Positions 1-6,044 of a stretch of DNA of 7,577 bases are shown in pieces. Location: the NCBI GenBank assembly GCA_003157315.1, contig PMJE01000372.1, positions 413 through 7,989 on the forward strand, written 5' to 3'. Position 1 is the first letter of the stretch. Each line of letters begins with the position of its first letter. Source of the stretch: Myxococcales bacterium. GTDB lineage: Bacteria; Myxococcota; Polyangia; Fen-1088. Below the pieces are notes generated by a model. It saw nothing but the letters and a program-made list of their open reading frames with translations. It searched no databases and was not told the origin of the DNA. The position numbers and the translations under genes are program-made.

Positions 1-4
1 AGGG

Positions 5-31
5 CATGGGAACCCTCTCAGGGTTCCCATG
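5..31. repeat. Perfect 12-bp palindrome with 3-nt centre
   Basis: The arms CATGGGAACCCT (5-16) and AGGGTTCCCATG (20-31) are exact reverse complements around CTC. In RNA this would be a strong hairpin. No U-tract follows, so it is not a classical intrinsic terminator. It lies just in front of the sigma-factor gene and overlaps the candidate ECF promoter, so it could be an operator, the end of an upstream transcript, or both. Its existence is seen directly; its function is inferred. Confidence 0.85.
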
Positions 32-36
32 TCGAA
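9..36 (+). promoter_or_regulatory. Candidate ECF-type promoter GGAACC-N16-GTCGAA
   Basis: GGAACC at 9-14 resembles the GGAAC-type -35 element used by many ECF sigma factors. GTCGAA at 31-36, 16 bases later, resembles the GTC/CGTC-type -10. Many ECF genes are autoregulated from such sites, and this one precedes an ECF gene. A caveat is that the GGAACC falls within a palindrome, so the match may be a by-product of it. If the promoter is real, transcription would begin near 42-44, downstream of the TTG start at 37. TTGACA at 37-42 also matches a housekeeping -35, but no good -10 lies 16-18 bases after it. Confidence 0.3.
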
Positions 37-723
37 TTGACATCCGGCCCCGAGATCGACCACACTTTATTGGTGTCGCTCGCCGAGGACAGCCTGTCCG
101 TGTCCGATGGGCTTGGCAACCGCACGCCGGTTGCTGGGGATGGACATGGACCCCTGACCGCGCTGGCGCGCGAGGCGCTGGGGAATGAACCTGAGAAGGT
201 TCGCCGGTTTCTCGATGGCATTGCCCCCACGATCCGGCGGACTTGCCGCAGCGTCATGGGATGCACCCATCCTGACCTCGAGGATGCCATCCAGGATTCT
301 CTCATCGACCTGGTTCGGGCGCTGCCCCAGTATCGTTTCGAAGCGGACGTGTCGCACTATGCTGCAAAGATCGCCCTGCGCGTAGCCATCGCCGAACGCA
401 GCAAGGACCGTGCTCGCACAGAACATCTGCGCCTCTTCCATCAGAGCCGTGAGTCGCGACCTGCATCGCTGGATCCGGCCGGCATTGTTGCTGACGTTGA
501 GTGCTCCTGGCTCGTCCACCTGATTGTCCGCAAGTTGAGGAGGTCACAGACCGAAGCGGTCCTCTTGCGCTTCTTTTTGGGATGTTCGGTGGAAGAAATT
601 GCCTCGATTACCGGTGTGCCGCTCAACACTGCCAAGACGCGTCTCCGCACCGGAAAGGACAAATTGCGGCGCTGTCTCGAAAAACGGGGCTATTCACCCG
701 AGACTGTGGGGGTGTTTCGATGA
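37..723 (+). CDS. ECF-type RNA polymerase sigma factor
   Basis: The product is an alternative sigma factor that would direct RNA polymerase to a small promoter set. Counting from the TTG at 37 (228 aa), a sigma-70 region 2 spans about residues 52-125; its DLEDAIQDSLIDLVRAL stretch (80-96) is the typical core-binding helix. A region 4 spans about 160-216, with a helix-turn-helix (SVEEIASITGVPLNTAKTRL, 184-203). Regions 1 and 3 are absent, as in ECF factors. The start is uncertain: the frame is open to the left edge, TTG 37 has no Shine-Dalgarno, GTG 73 is possible, and GTG 100 has GAGGA (85-89) ten bases ahead. I kept 37 because codons 37-99 end in G/C 18 times of 21, while the 12 in-frame codons before it do so only 6 times. 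The stop overlaps the next ATG (ATGA, 720-723), pointing to coupling with its probable anti-sigma. The family call is firm; the ECF subgroup is not assigned. Confidence 0.9.
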   Translation: MTSGPEIDHTLLVSLAEDSLSVSDGLGNRTPVAGDGHGPLTALAREALGNEPEKVRRFLDGIAPTIRRTCRSVMGCTHPDLEDAIQDSLIDLVRALPQYRFEADVSHYAAKIALRVAIAERSKDRARTEHLRLFHQSRESRPASLDPAGIVADVECSWLVHLIVRKLRRSQTEAVLLRFFLGCSVEEIASITGVPLNTAKTRLRTGKDKLRRCLEKRGYSPETVGVFR

Positions 724-1613
724 ATCCTTGCTTGCATCCTGAAGAGGCCATGGACATGGCGCTGGGCGGAACCTTGCCGGCGGCGCAACACCGGGATCTC
801 AACCTGCACCTGGCTGCCTGCGCTGCCTGCGCGGCGCACATGGCGGCGGCCCAGCAGACGCGAGCGGCATTGGCGGAACAGCCCCAAGACCAGCTGCTGG
901 ATCGGCAGGCCGTGGAAAGAGCCATGACTGGGCTTTTCCCGCCCCGCTTTGCTCGGCTTAGGTACCGACGAGCTTTCCGGCTCGGGTTCGCGCTGGCAGG
1001 GCTGCTCTTGGCCGGCGGCATGGCAGGTGCCACCCTCTGGCGCTTGCACCGATCGTCCCCGGTTCCCCTGCTCCTCCCGGAGCCATCCGGAGCAACCATC
1101 CAGGCTGCCCCCGCCGCAAGCCGGGCCGTGCCCAGCCCTGCTGCCGAGCCTGCGCCCTTGTCTGACGAACCGGCCTTGCAGCGATCCTCGCGAGCACAGC
1201 CGTCGGCAGCCGTGTTGTTTGCACAAGCGCTCGCTCTGCGTGGCGAGGGCAAGGTCGACGCCGCCATTGCAGCTCATCTGAGGCTGCAGCGCTTATATCC
1301 GGCGGCGCGCGAGACGCGGGTGTCGCTTGCTCTTGCCGGGCGGCTGCTGCTTGAAAGGGGCTCGTCCGAGCAGGCGCTGGCCCAGTTCAATCAATACCTG
1401 GCTCAGCCCGGAGACATTGCGGAAGAGGCGTTGGTGGGACGTGCTACGGCGCTCGGACGTCTCGGCCGCTCTGCCACCGAAGCCGCGGCTTGGCGAGACG
1501 TGCTCGAACGTTATCCGGGATCGATCTACGCGGCCCACGCAGAGAAGCGGCTGTCCGCCCTGGCCGAGAAACCGCGTGCCGCGGCGGAGTCGGGGTCTGA
1601 CCGGCGGCACTAG
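720..1613 (+). CDS. Anti-sigma-like membrane protein: ZAS zinc finger, one TM, TPR
   Basis: This 297-aa protein probably holds the upstream sigma factor at the inner membrane. The N-terminus carries a zinc-finger anti-sigma (ZAS) motif, H30-x3-C34-x2-C37, preceded by other candidate ligands (C4, H6, H24). A hydrophobic span at about 88-107, with Arg-rich cytoplasmic flanks (R76-R87), is a single TM helix. A Pro/Ala/Ser-rich linker (about 112-160) follows, then helical TPR-like repeats (about 164-290, including the GKVDAAIAAHLRLQRLYP and ALAQFNQYLAQPG stretches). These would lie in the periplasm, where TPRs usually bind proteins or cell-wall components. ATG 720 overlaps the sigma stop and has a G-rich stretch (707-712) before it; longer in-frame versions from 501 would run through the sigma gene. 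The class is inferred from motif order and the sigma neighbour. It could instead be a TPR protein with a redox-sensitive zinc finger. Confidence 0.82.
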   Translation: MNPCLHPEEAMDMALGGTLPAAQHRDLNLHLAACAACAAHMAAAQQTRAALAEQPQDQLLDRQAVERAMTGLFPPRFARLRYRRAFRLGFALAGLLLAGGMAGATLWRLHRSSPVPLLLPEPSGATIQAAPAASRAVPSPAAEPAPLSDEPALQRSSRAQPSAAVLFAQALALRGEGKVDAAIAAHLRLQRLYPAARETRVSLALAGRLLLERGSSEQALAQFNQYLAQPGDIAEEALVGRATALGRLGRSATEAAAWRDVLERYPGSIYAAHAEKRLSALAEKPRAAAESGSDRRH

Positions 1614-1624
1614 CCTATCCATTT

Positions 1625-2740
1625 GTGCCCGGGACCCGACTCAGATCGGGTATTGTTAGTCGAAGATTGTCTTCCGGGCTGCGCATCCTCGTCCTGTTCC
1701 TCGCGACCAGCATACTGGGCGGGCGGCCGCTTTTTGCCATGCCGCCTGCACAGGGCGAGGTGAAGGTAGTGGTTGCGGGCAGCGATCGCGCCTTCGCGGC
1801 ACTCACGAAATCGTTGACCGAGTCTCTGTCCTTCATCGCAGTCACGCCGCAATTTGAGCGAGTGGCGACCGTGGACCCACACAGTGTTTCGCAGAGTCAT
1901 CTCCCCGTGAAGGAGATCTTCGCCCGCTTGTGGATCGACGCTGCGGCGGACTACGATGTCACCCTGTACATCACAGACGCTGCCACAGAGCGCGTGTTCG
2001 TTCGGCGCATTGGCCTGGACCATGGCCTGGACAAGGTGGCAGTCGAGAGCCTGGCGCTTGTGGTCCAGAGCTCGCTGGAAGCCCTGTTGGCGGGAAAGCT
2101 CATCGGCGTGACCCGCAACGACTATGAGCAATCGCTCCAAGTCGCTGCCCCACGGCCAGTCCCACAGCAGGCTGCGGCGCCGACGCCGCACCCGAATGAT
2201 GCGCACGATGTTCGGCCGCGCAGTTGGCAGCTTTGGGCTGGCTATGAACTGCAGGGGTGGGATGGCTCAACCGTGCGCCATGAGGCGGCGCTCGGCCTCG
2301 AGTATGAGCGGTGGAGATTGCGCTTTGGAGTGGACCTCTACGGCACCTGGCCAATCCAATTTCACAACGGGGACTTGGGAGCTGAGCTGTTCAGCAATGG
2401 GATTCGGCTGGGCGTGTCGCGCCCATTGGCGCTCCCGCACCAACTACGCTTTGTCCCCGGCCTTGGCTTTGCCATGGAGCTGACTCGCGTACGCCCAGAA
2501 CTAGACAGTCCCAACGCGCAGCCGGCGTCCCCGTACTTCGCGTTTGACCCGGCGATACGTGCGGTTGTGGGCATCGAGCGGTCTTGGGGCCGCTGGTCGT
2601 TGCGCGGAATTCTGGGCGTGGATTTCACGCTTCGTCCGGTGAACTACTACGTGGTCACCAGCCCCGCCGAAACCGAGGTAGTGCGGACGCCTTGGCGTGA
2701 GCGGCCCTTCGCGGCCATCATCCTGGCAGCTCGGCTTTGA
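1625..2740 (+). CDS. Exported periplasmic-domain plus beta-barrel protein
   Basis: I do not recognise a named family. The 371-aa product has an N-terminal signal (Arg-rich start, hydrophobic 19-33, likely cleavage after LFA at 36-38). An alpha/beta domain of about 120 residues (45-165) ends in a helix, KVAVESLALVVQSSLEALL, and is followed by a Pro/Ala linker (about 166-195). The rest (about 196-371) alternates polar and aromatic or aliphatic residues in strand-length blocks (WQLWAGYEL, WRLRFGVDLYG, WSLRGILGVDF), as in outer-membrane barrels. The last residue is Leu, not the usual aromatic. GTG 1625 is the first start after an in-frame stop at 1598-1600 and lies 11 bases after the anti-sigma stop; it has no good Shine-Dalgarno. 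Its place as third gene suggests it senses or transmits an outer-membrane signal. The gene at the right edge has the same layout. Confidence 0.75.
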   Translation: MPGTRLRSGIVSRRLSSGLRILVLFLATSILGGRPLFAMPPAQGEVKVVVAGSDRAFAALTKSLTESLSFIAVTPQFERVATVDPHSVSQSHLPVKEIFARLWIDAAADYDVTLYITDAATERVFVRRIGLDHGLDKVAVESLALVVQSSLEALLAGKLIGVTRNDYEQSLQVAAPRPVPQQAAAPTPHPNDAHDVRPRSWQLWAGYELQGWDGSTVRHEAALGLEYERWRLRFGVDLYGTWPIQFHNGDLGAELFSNGIRLGVSRPLALPHQLRFVPGLGFAMELTRVRPELDSPNAQPASPYFAFDPAIRAVVGIERSWGRWSLRGILGVDFTLRPVNYYVVTSPAETEVVRTPWRERPFAAIILAARL

Positions 2741-2763
2741 AGATTCGTATTTACCGCCGAGCT
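2728..2763. terminator. Inverted repeat across two convergent stop codons
   Basis: AGCTCGGC (2728-2735) and GCCGAGCT (2756-2763) are exact 8-bp reverse complements around a 20-base loop. The loop holds both convergent stops (TGA 2738-2740 on +, TAA 2753-2751 on -). Either transcript would carry the hairpin, so a bidirectional terminator is plausible. There is no U-tract and the loop is long, so it may not act as an intrinsic terminator. Confidence 0.4.
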
Positions 2764-3746
2764 TCGTAGATCTTTATTGGTCCGCCGCCACGGCGCGAAT
2801 CGAAGACGATGTGGCTGCCATCGTTTGATAGCCAGGGATCACTGTCGTCGTTGACATTCAGTTCCGTGGCCGGCTTGGGGACCGAAAACGCATCAGTCAC
2901 CGTGGCACGAGTCGCATAGAAGAGCGAGTTTGCTGTGTTCAAACGTCGTGACGCAAAGACGATGCTGGTTCCATCTCGGTAGAGCGCCGGATCCCAATCG
3001 AATTGAGAGGAATTCAATTCAGTGAGCGAATAGGGCGTGCCCCACTGCGCCGTTGTCGACGAGCGGGTGGTTGCGTAGAGATCCCAGTCCGAGCCGTGCA
3101 AGGAAGCAAAGACCATGAGCAATTGATCATGAGACAGCGTGGGTGCCAGATCCGTATCGCCACCGACAAAGTCGGTTACCGGCACCGGCGGATCCCAGGA
3201 AGCCGCACGTGTCGCACGGTGGGAAACCCAGAGGTGCTCGCCGGCAGAACCTCCGGCACGGTCACTCGCCAGGTAGATGGTGAGCCCGTCGGCTGACACC
3301 TCCGGTGTTTCATCCAGGGAGTCGCTCGACAGCTCAGCAACCTGACTCGGCGCCAGCCACTGGGCCGAGCTGCTGGCTCGTTTAACTACCCAAATGTCCC
3401 AGTCGGTATTGGGATTCGACGAGAAGTAGAGTTCCAGCTCGTCGGCCGTCAGGGTTGGATCGGCTTGGCTCGCGGGGGTACTCGCGAGCGGGGGAAAAAG
3501 GCTCACGCTGCCAAAGGGGACCCAGACTTCCGCCACGGCATCCGTCTCACCGGCCGACGTATCTTGGCTGCCTGGCAGCCCATCGACCGGCCCATCGGTC
3601 AGCCCATCTACGAAAGAATCCGGCGCTGTGCCTGCTTCAGCCTGAGGCGCGCCCAAGCTACCCAGCGAACGTTGATCCGCGCCGCACCCGTACGCCGCCA
3701 ATGCGGCGAACCAGGCAGCTAGCAGAGAGGGCCAGACCTTTTTCAT
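2751..3746 (-). CDS. Lipoprotein with PD40/TolB-like beta-propeller repeats
   Basis: This 331-aa protein begins with a lipoprotein signal, M-K-K then a hydrophobic stretch ending AAYGC, with C21 as the likely lipidated Cys (Tyr at -2 is slightly atypical). Residues 22-90 form a low-complexity Asp/Gly/Ala linker with repeated VDGL and TDGP units. From about residue 94 there are five PD40-type repeats of about 45-50 residues. Their shared pattern is D-x-x-P-x-L-S-x-D-G, a hydrophobic strand with F-A-S-x-R, then a D-hyd-Y-x-A-x-R strand (for example DWDPALYRDGTSIVFASRR and DSDPWLSNDGSHIVFDSRR). This predicts a five-bladed propeller like that of TolB, a fold used for protein or glycan contacts; no catalytic motif is evident. 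I chose ATG 3746 over GTG 3752 because M-K-K is a standard signal start. No clear Shine-Dalgarno is seen. The gene converges on the barrel gene 10 bases away and is transcribed away from the GH43-like gene. Confidence 0.85.
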   Translation of the reverse strand: MKKVWPSLLAAWFAALAAYGCGADQRSLGSLGAPQAEAGTAPDSFVDGLTDGPVDGLPGSQDTSAGETDAVAEVWVPFGSVSLFPPLASTPASQADPTLTADELELYFSSNPNTDWDIWVVKRASSSAQWLAPSQVAELSSDSLDETPEVSADGLTIYLASDRAGGSAGEHLWVSHRATRAASWDPPVPVTDFVGGDTDLAPTLSHDQLLMVFASLHGSDWDLYATTRSSTTAQWGTPYSLTELNSSQFDWDPALYRDGTSIVFASRRLNTANSLFYATRATVTDAFSVPKPATELNVNDDSDPWLSNDGSHIVFDSRRGGGPIKIYEARR

Positions 3747-4246
3747 GCACACGCAGCTTAGCCCAGCGCCAGGGCGCCGCCAACACGACCGATGAGACTC
3801 GCCCTGGAATCACTCCCTTCAGTGAATGGTGATTTACCGCTACGCGTTGCCGTCGCCGCAGTTCTCGCGGCCGACAGCCACTCAAGAAGAATAACTAGCG
3901 CACAAAATAGCTAGACCCGAAATGCCCCTGCCGCGCTCCCTGTATCCGTAAGCGCAGATTTCGCTCGCTCCTCATGCGCTGCAATCGACGCACCCTCGAA
4001 GAAAGACCGAAGAATGCAATCTGCAAGCGCCCTTCATTTTCACGCAGGTGCCTGGCACTGGCAAGAAGAGCTCATCCTTGTGCAGGTGCCTGGCACTGGC
4101 AGAAAGGGATCGAAAAATGCAATCCACTAGAGCCGTGGCAAATGCGTTTGCGCGTCTGCGAAGTTCAATCGCGATAGCCTCCCAGGTTTGGCATTGCTCG
4201 CGTTCCTCATACTGACCTGTCGTCTTCGAAAAAGGAGCTAGCACCA
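3747..4246. other. 500-bp divergent intergenic region
   Basis: No convincing gene is present; short frames here lack signals and conserved motifs. The region must hold promoters for the PD40 lipoprotein (leftward) and the GH43-like protein (rightward), but I see no strong -35/-10 pair for either. It includes small inverted repeats, TCACT-N6-AGTGA at 3810-3825 and CTAGC-N10-GCTAG at 3895-3914, either of which could be chance. It also has two 20-bp direct repeats (listed separately) and a strong Shine-Dalgarno AAAGGAG at 4231-4237 for the rightward gene. Confidence 0.6.
4044..4101. repeat. Two direct copies of a 20-bp repeat with palindromic core
   Basis: GCAGGTGCCTGGCACTGGCA occurs exactly at 4044-4063 and 4082-4101, 38 bp apart start to start. 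Each copy contains the palindrome GTGCC-T-GGCAC. A related 14-bp block (CGAAGAATGCAATC at 4008-4021, CGAAAAATGCAATC at 4111-4124, 13 of 14 identical) flanks the pair. They lie about 145-200 bp ahead of the GH43-like gene. They may be a regulator's paired operator or remnants of dispersed REP-like palindromic elements. Confidence 0.8.
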
Positions 4247-6043
4247 ATGAGTTCAATACGAACGCTTGTCAGGTTGTTTGCAGCGATGTTTTTCGTGGGC
4301 ATCCCATCGCACGCCCTCGCCAAGACCCTAATCGACTACTTCCAGCCGACACCAATTGTTTGTCCGTTGACATCAAGTACGTGGGGTGCTGCCGGAGTTC
4401 TTCCCCGTGATACCTGCAATGGCCTCGAAGACTCGACCAACAAGCAGTACCAGTATTGGGATGGAAAGGTCCTGAAAGGCCCAGACGGCAAGTATCACAT
4501 GTATGCCGGCCAGTGGCCGCAAAGCAAGGGCTTTTCCGACTGGCCCAATTCGGTGATTGCGGAGGCGGTCAGCAACGGAACGGTCATAGGATCATATGTT
4601 CTTAGCGCGACCACTCCTTTCACTGGAAAGGAGCAGAATGTCACCGGCGCGGTCCTTCACGATGGCAGCTATGCCCTTCTCGACAGTTTGGGCAATGGTG
4701 GTACGGGCAATATCTATACTTCCACCTCGCTTAACGATCCATGGACGGCGAAAGGGCAGTTCCAGATTACCGGCGGTTCCACTTCGACGCAAACAACGGA
4801 AAACCTGACCATCTGGGCAAATGCTGACGGCAGCTTCGAGATCATGAGCCGGAGTTTCCAGGAGATGGTCAGCACCAGCAACATCCTTGGGCCGTACACA
4901 ATCAAAGCGACGGTTCCGAGCCTGCAAAGCCAGGGCTATGAAGATCCGGTAATCTGGTGCAGCGGTGGCCAATACCATCTGGTTGCCAACGACTATAATG
5001 CTCGAAAAGCGAATCACTACACGTCAACTGACGGTATCAACAATTGGAAGAGCATGGGCCTGGCCTACGATCCGACCAGTGATTTCGTGCGCTATACCGA
5101 CGGGACCGTCAACCACTGGTACAAGATGGAGCGGGCAGGTGTGGTGATGGAGAATGGCCATGTTACGGCCTTTACCTTCGCGGTCATCGATGTCGACAAG
5201 ACCTTGGACGTGGCAAACGATACCCACGGGACAAAGATCATCGTTGTTCCGTTTGACGGCGTAGCTTTCGATTCGGAAAACCCAGGGCCGGGAAGCGCAG
5301 CCTGCCCGGCTGACTCTGGCAGCCCAGCCGACGCAGGCCAGGCGGGTGGTTCAGGTGGAAGCGGTGGATCATCGGGAAGCGGTGGTAGCACGGGAACTGG
5401 CGGCAGGACTGCAACCGACGGCGCTGCTGGCAGCGGCGGCAAGACAGGAGCGGACGGCGCTGCGGGAACCGGCGGCGCTAGCACGGGAGCAGGCGGCGTC
5501 GGGGGAACTGGCGGCAGGACGGCAAACGGCGGGTACACGGCGACGGGTGGAGCAGGGGCAAGCGGTGGTGCAACCGGAGCCGGCGGCACGACACCCGCTG
5601 GTGGAACGACGGCAAGCGGCGGCGCTGCCCCAACCGGCGGCAGGCCGGGAACGGGTGGCATGGGTGCAGCAGCGAGCAGCGGTGGTGTGCTCGCCTCCGG
5701 CGGCAGTGTGGGAACTGGCGGCAGCGTCGCGACCGGTGGAGTAGTCGGATCTGGCGGATCGCCTGGAAGCGGGGGCACGCGCGCCACCAGCCCAGGTGGC
5801 GCCGGGGGCAGTGCAGCCACTGGCGGTACTTCAGAATCCAGTGCGACTGGAGGCACGACAGGCACCAGCGTGGCGACGCAGGAAAGCGGCGGCTGCTCCT
5901 GTCGCGTGGCCGAGGGCCGGAGAGCCGGCCACCCGGGGCTCGGGTTGCTTGCATTTGCCATGTTGGCACTTGGTCTTCGAAGAAGGAAGGTGTGCAACAG
6001 CAGCTACGTCATCACGCGCGACGTGATGCCCAATCTCAAGTAG
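4247..6043 (+). CDS. Secreted GH43-like propeller protein with Gly-rich linker and MYXO-CTERM-like anchor
   Basis: The 598-aa product is probably a surface-anchored carbohydrate-active protein. A Sec signal (residues 1-25) ends SHALA before K26. Residues 26 to about 350 resemble the five-bladed propeller superfamily of glycoside hydrolase family 43 and relatives, with blade motifs YWDGKVLKGPDGKYHMY (70-86), TTENLTIW (183-190) and GYEDPVIW (230-237). D72, E185, E232 and D233 are candidate catalytic acids, but I cannot confirm the triad or a substrate. Residues 364-549 are Gly-rich repeats. C550-S-C552, a hydrophobic span (564-577) and RRRK (578-581) match the Cys/TM/Arg order of MYXO-CTERM, the myxobacterial signal thought to be handled by myxosortase and to give surface anchoring. 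A further 17 residues after the Arg cluster are unusual. ATG 4247 has AAAGGAG nine bases ahead, a strong start. GC in the catalytic part is low for this window (30 of 60 bases at 4441-4500). Confidence 0.83.
   Translation: MSSIRTLVRLFAAMFFVGIPSHALAKTLIDYFQPTPIVCPLTSSTWGAAGVLPRDTCNGLEDSTNKQYQYWDGKVLKGPDGKYHMYAGQWPQSKGFSDWPNSVIAEAVSNGTVIGSYVLSATTPFTGKEQNVTGAVLHDGSYALLDSLGNGGTGNIYTSTSLNDPWTAKGQFQITGGSTSTQTTENLTIWANADGSFEIMSRSFQEMVSTSNILGPYTIKATVPSLQSQGYEDPVIWCSGGQYHLVANDYNARKANHYTSTDGINNWKSMGLAYDPTSDFVRYTDGTVNHWYKMERAGVVMENGHVTAFTFAVIDVDKTLDVANDTHGTKIIVVPFDGVAFDSENPGPGSAACPADSGSPADAGQAGGSGGSGGSSGSGGSTGTGGRTATDGAAGSGGKTGADGAAGTGGASTGAGGVGGTGGRTANGGYTATGGAGASGGATGAGGTTPAGGTTASGGAAPTGGRPGTGGMGAAASSGGVLASGGSVGTGGSVATGGVVGSGGSPGSGGTRATSPGGAGGSAATGGTSESSATGGTTGTSVATQESGGCSCRVAEGRRAGHPGLGLLAFAMLALGLRRRKVCNSSYVITRDVMPNLK
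5336..5893 (+). repeat. Coding low-complexity Gly-rich tandem repeat region
   Basis: This stretch encodes residues 364-549 of the secreted protein as irregular short units of the form GG-(S/T/A)-x-x-GG, such as GGSVGTGGSVATGG. At DNA level GGCGGC and GGAAC/GGAGC blocks recur with imperfect period. It is probably an extended flexible linker or wall-spanning spacer, as in other myxobacterial anchored enzymes. Repeat-driven length variation between strains is likely. Confidence 0.85.
6010..6028. other. 7-bp stem-loop at the end of the GH43-like gene
   Basis: CATCACG (6010-6016) and CGTGATG (6022-6028) pair around CGCGA, in the last codons before the TAG at 6041. No U-tract follows. It could help end transcription at the convergent junction, but it may be chance. 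Confidence 0.3.
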
Positions 6044-6044
6044 A

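Noticed and set aside
501..719. Upstream extension of the anti-sigma-like gene
   Set aside because: It would overlap the sigma region 4 coding sequence in another frame; ATG 720 with the ATGA overlap and immediate zinc-finger motif is the better start.
623..1277. Long minus-strand frames (214 and 195 codons)
   Set aside because: Both are antisense to the anti-sigma-like gene, with low-complexity, motif-free translations typical of high-GC shadows.
3455..3832. Plus-strand frame of 125 codons over the PD40 lipoprotein start
   Set aside because: It is antisense to the lipoprotein signal and linker coding region, with no recognisable signal or domain.
4044..4101. CRISPR-like repeat pair
   Set aside because: Only two copies separated by 18 bases, with no further units, leader or cas gene.
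4188..4203. Sigma-54 promoter at TTGGCA...TTGC
   Set aside because: The GG and GC dinucleotides do not have the required -24/-12 spacing; the bases 12 after GG are not GC.
5092..5997. Long Pro-rich reading frame on the minus strand (301 codons)
   Set aside because: It is the antisense of the Gly-rich repeat coding region, where GGC/GGT codons read backwards as Pro; it has no domain and the opposite frame has a clear signal peptide, enzyme domain and anchor.
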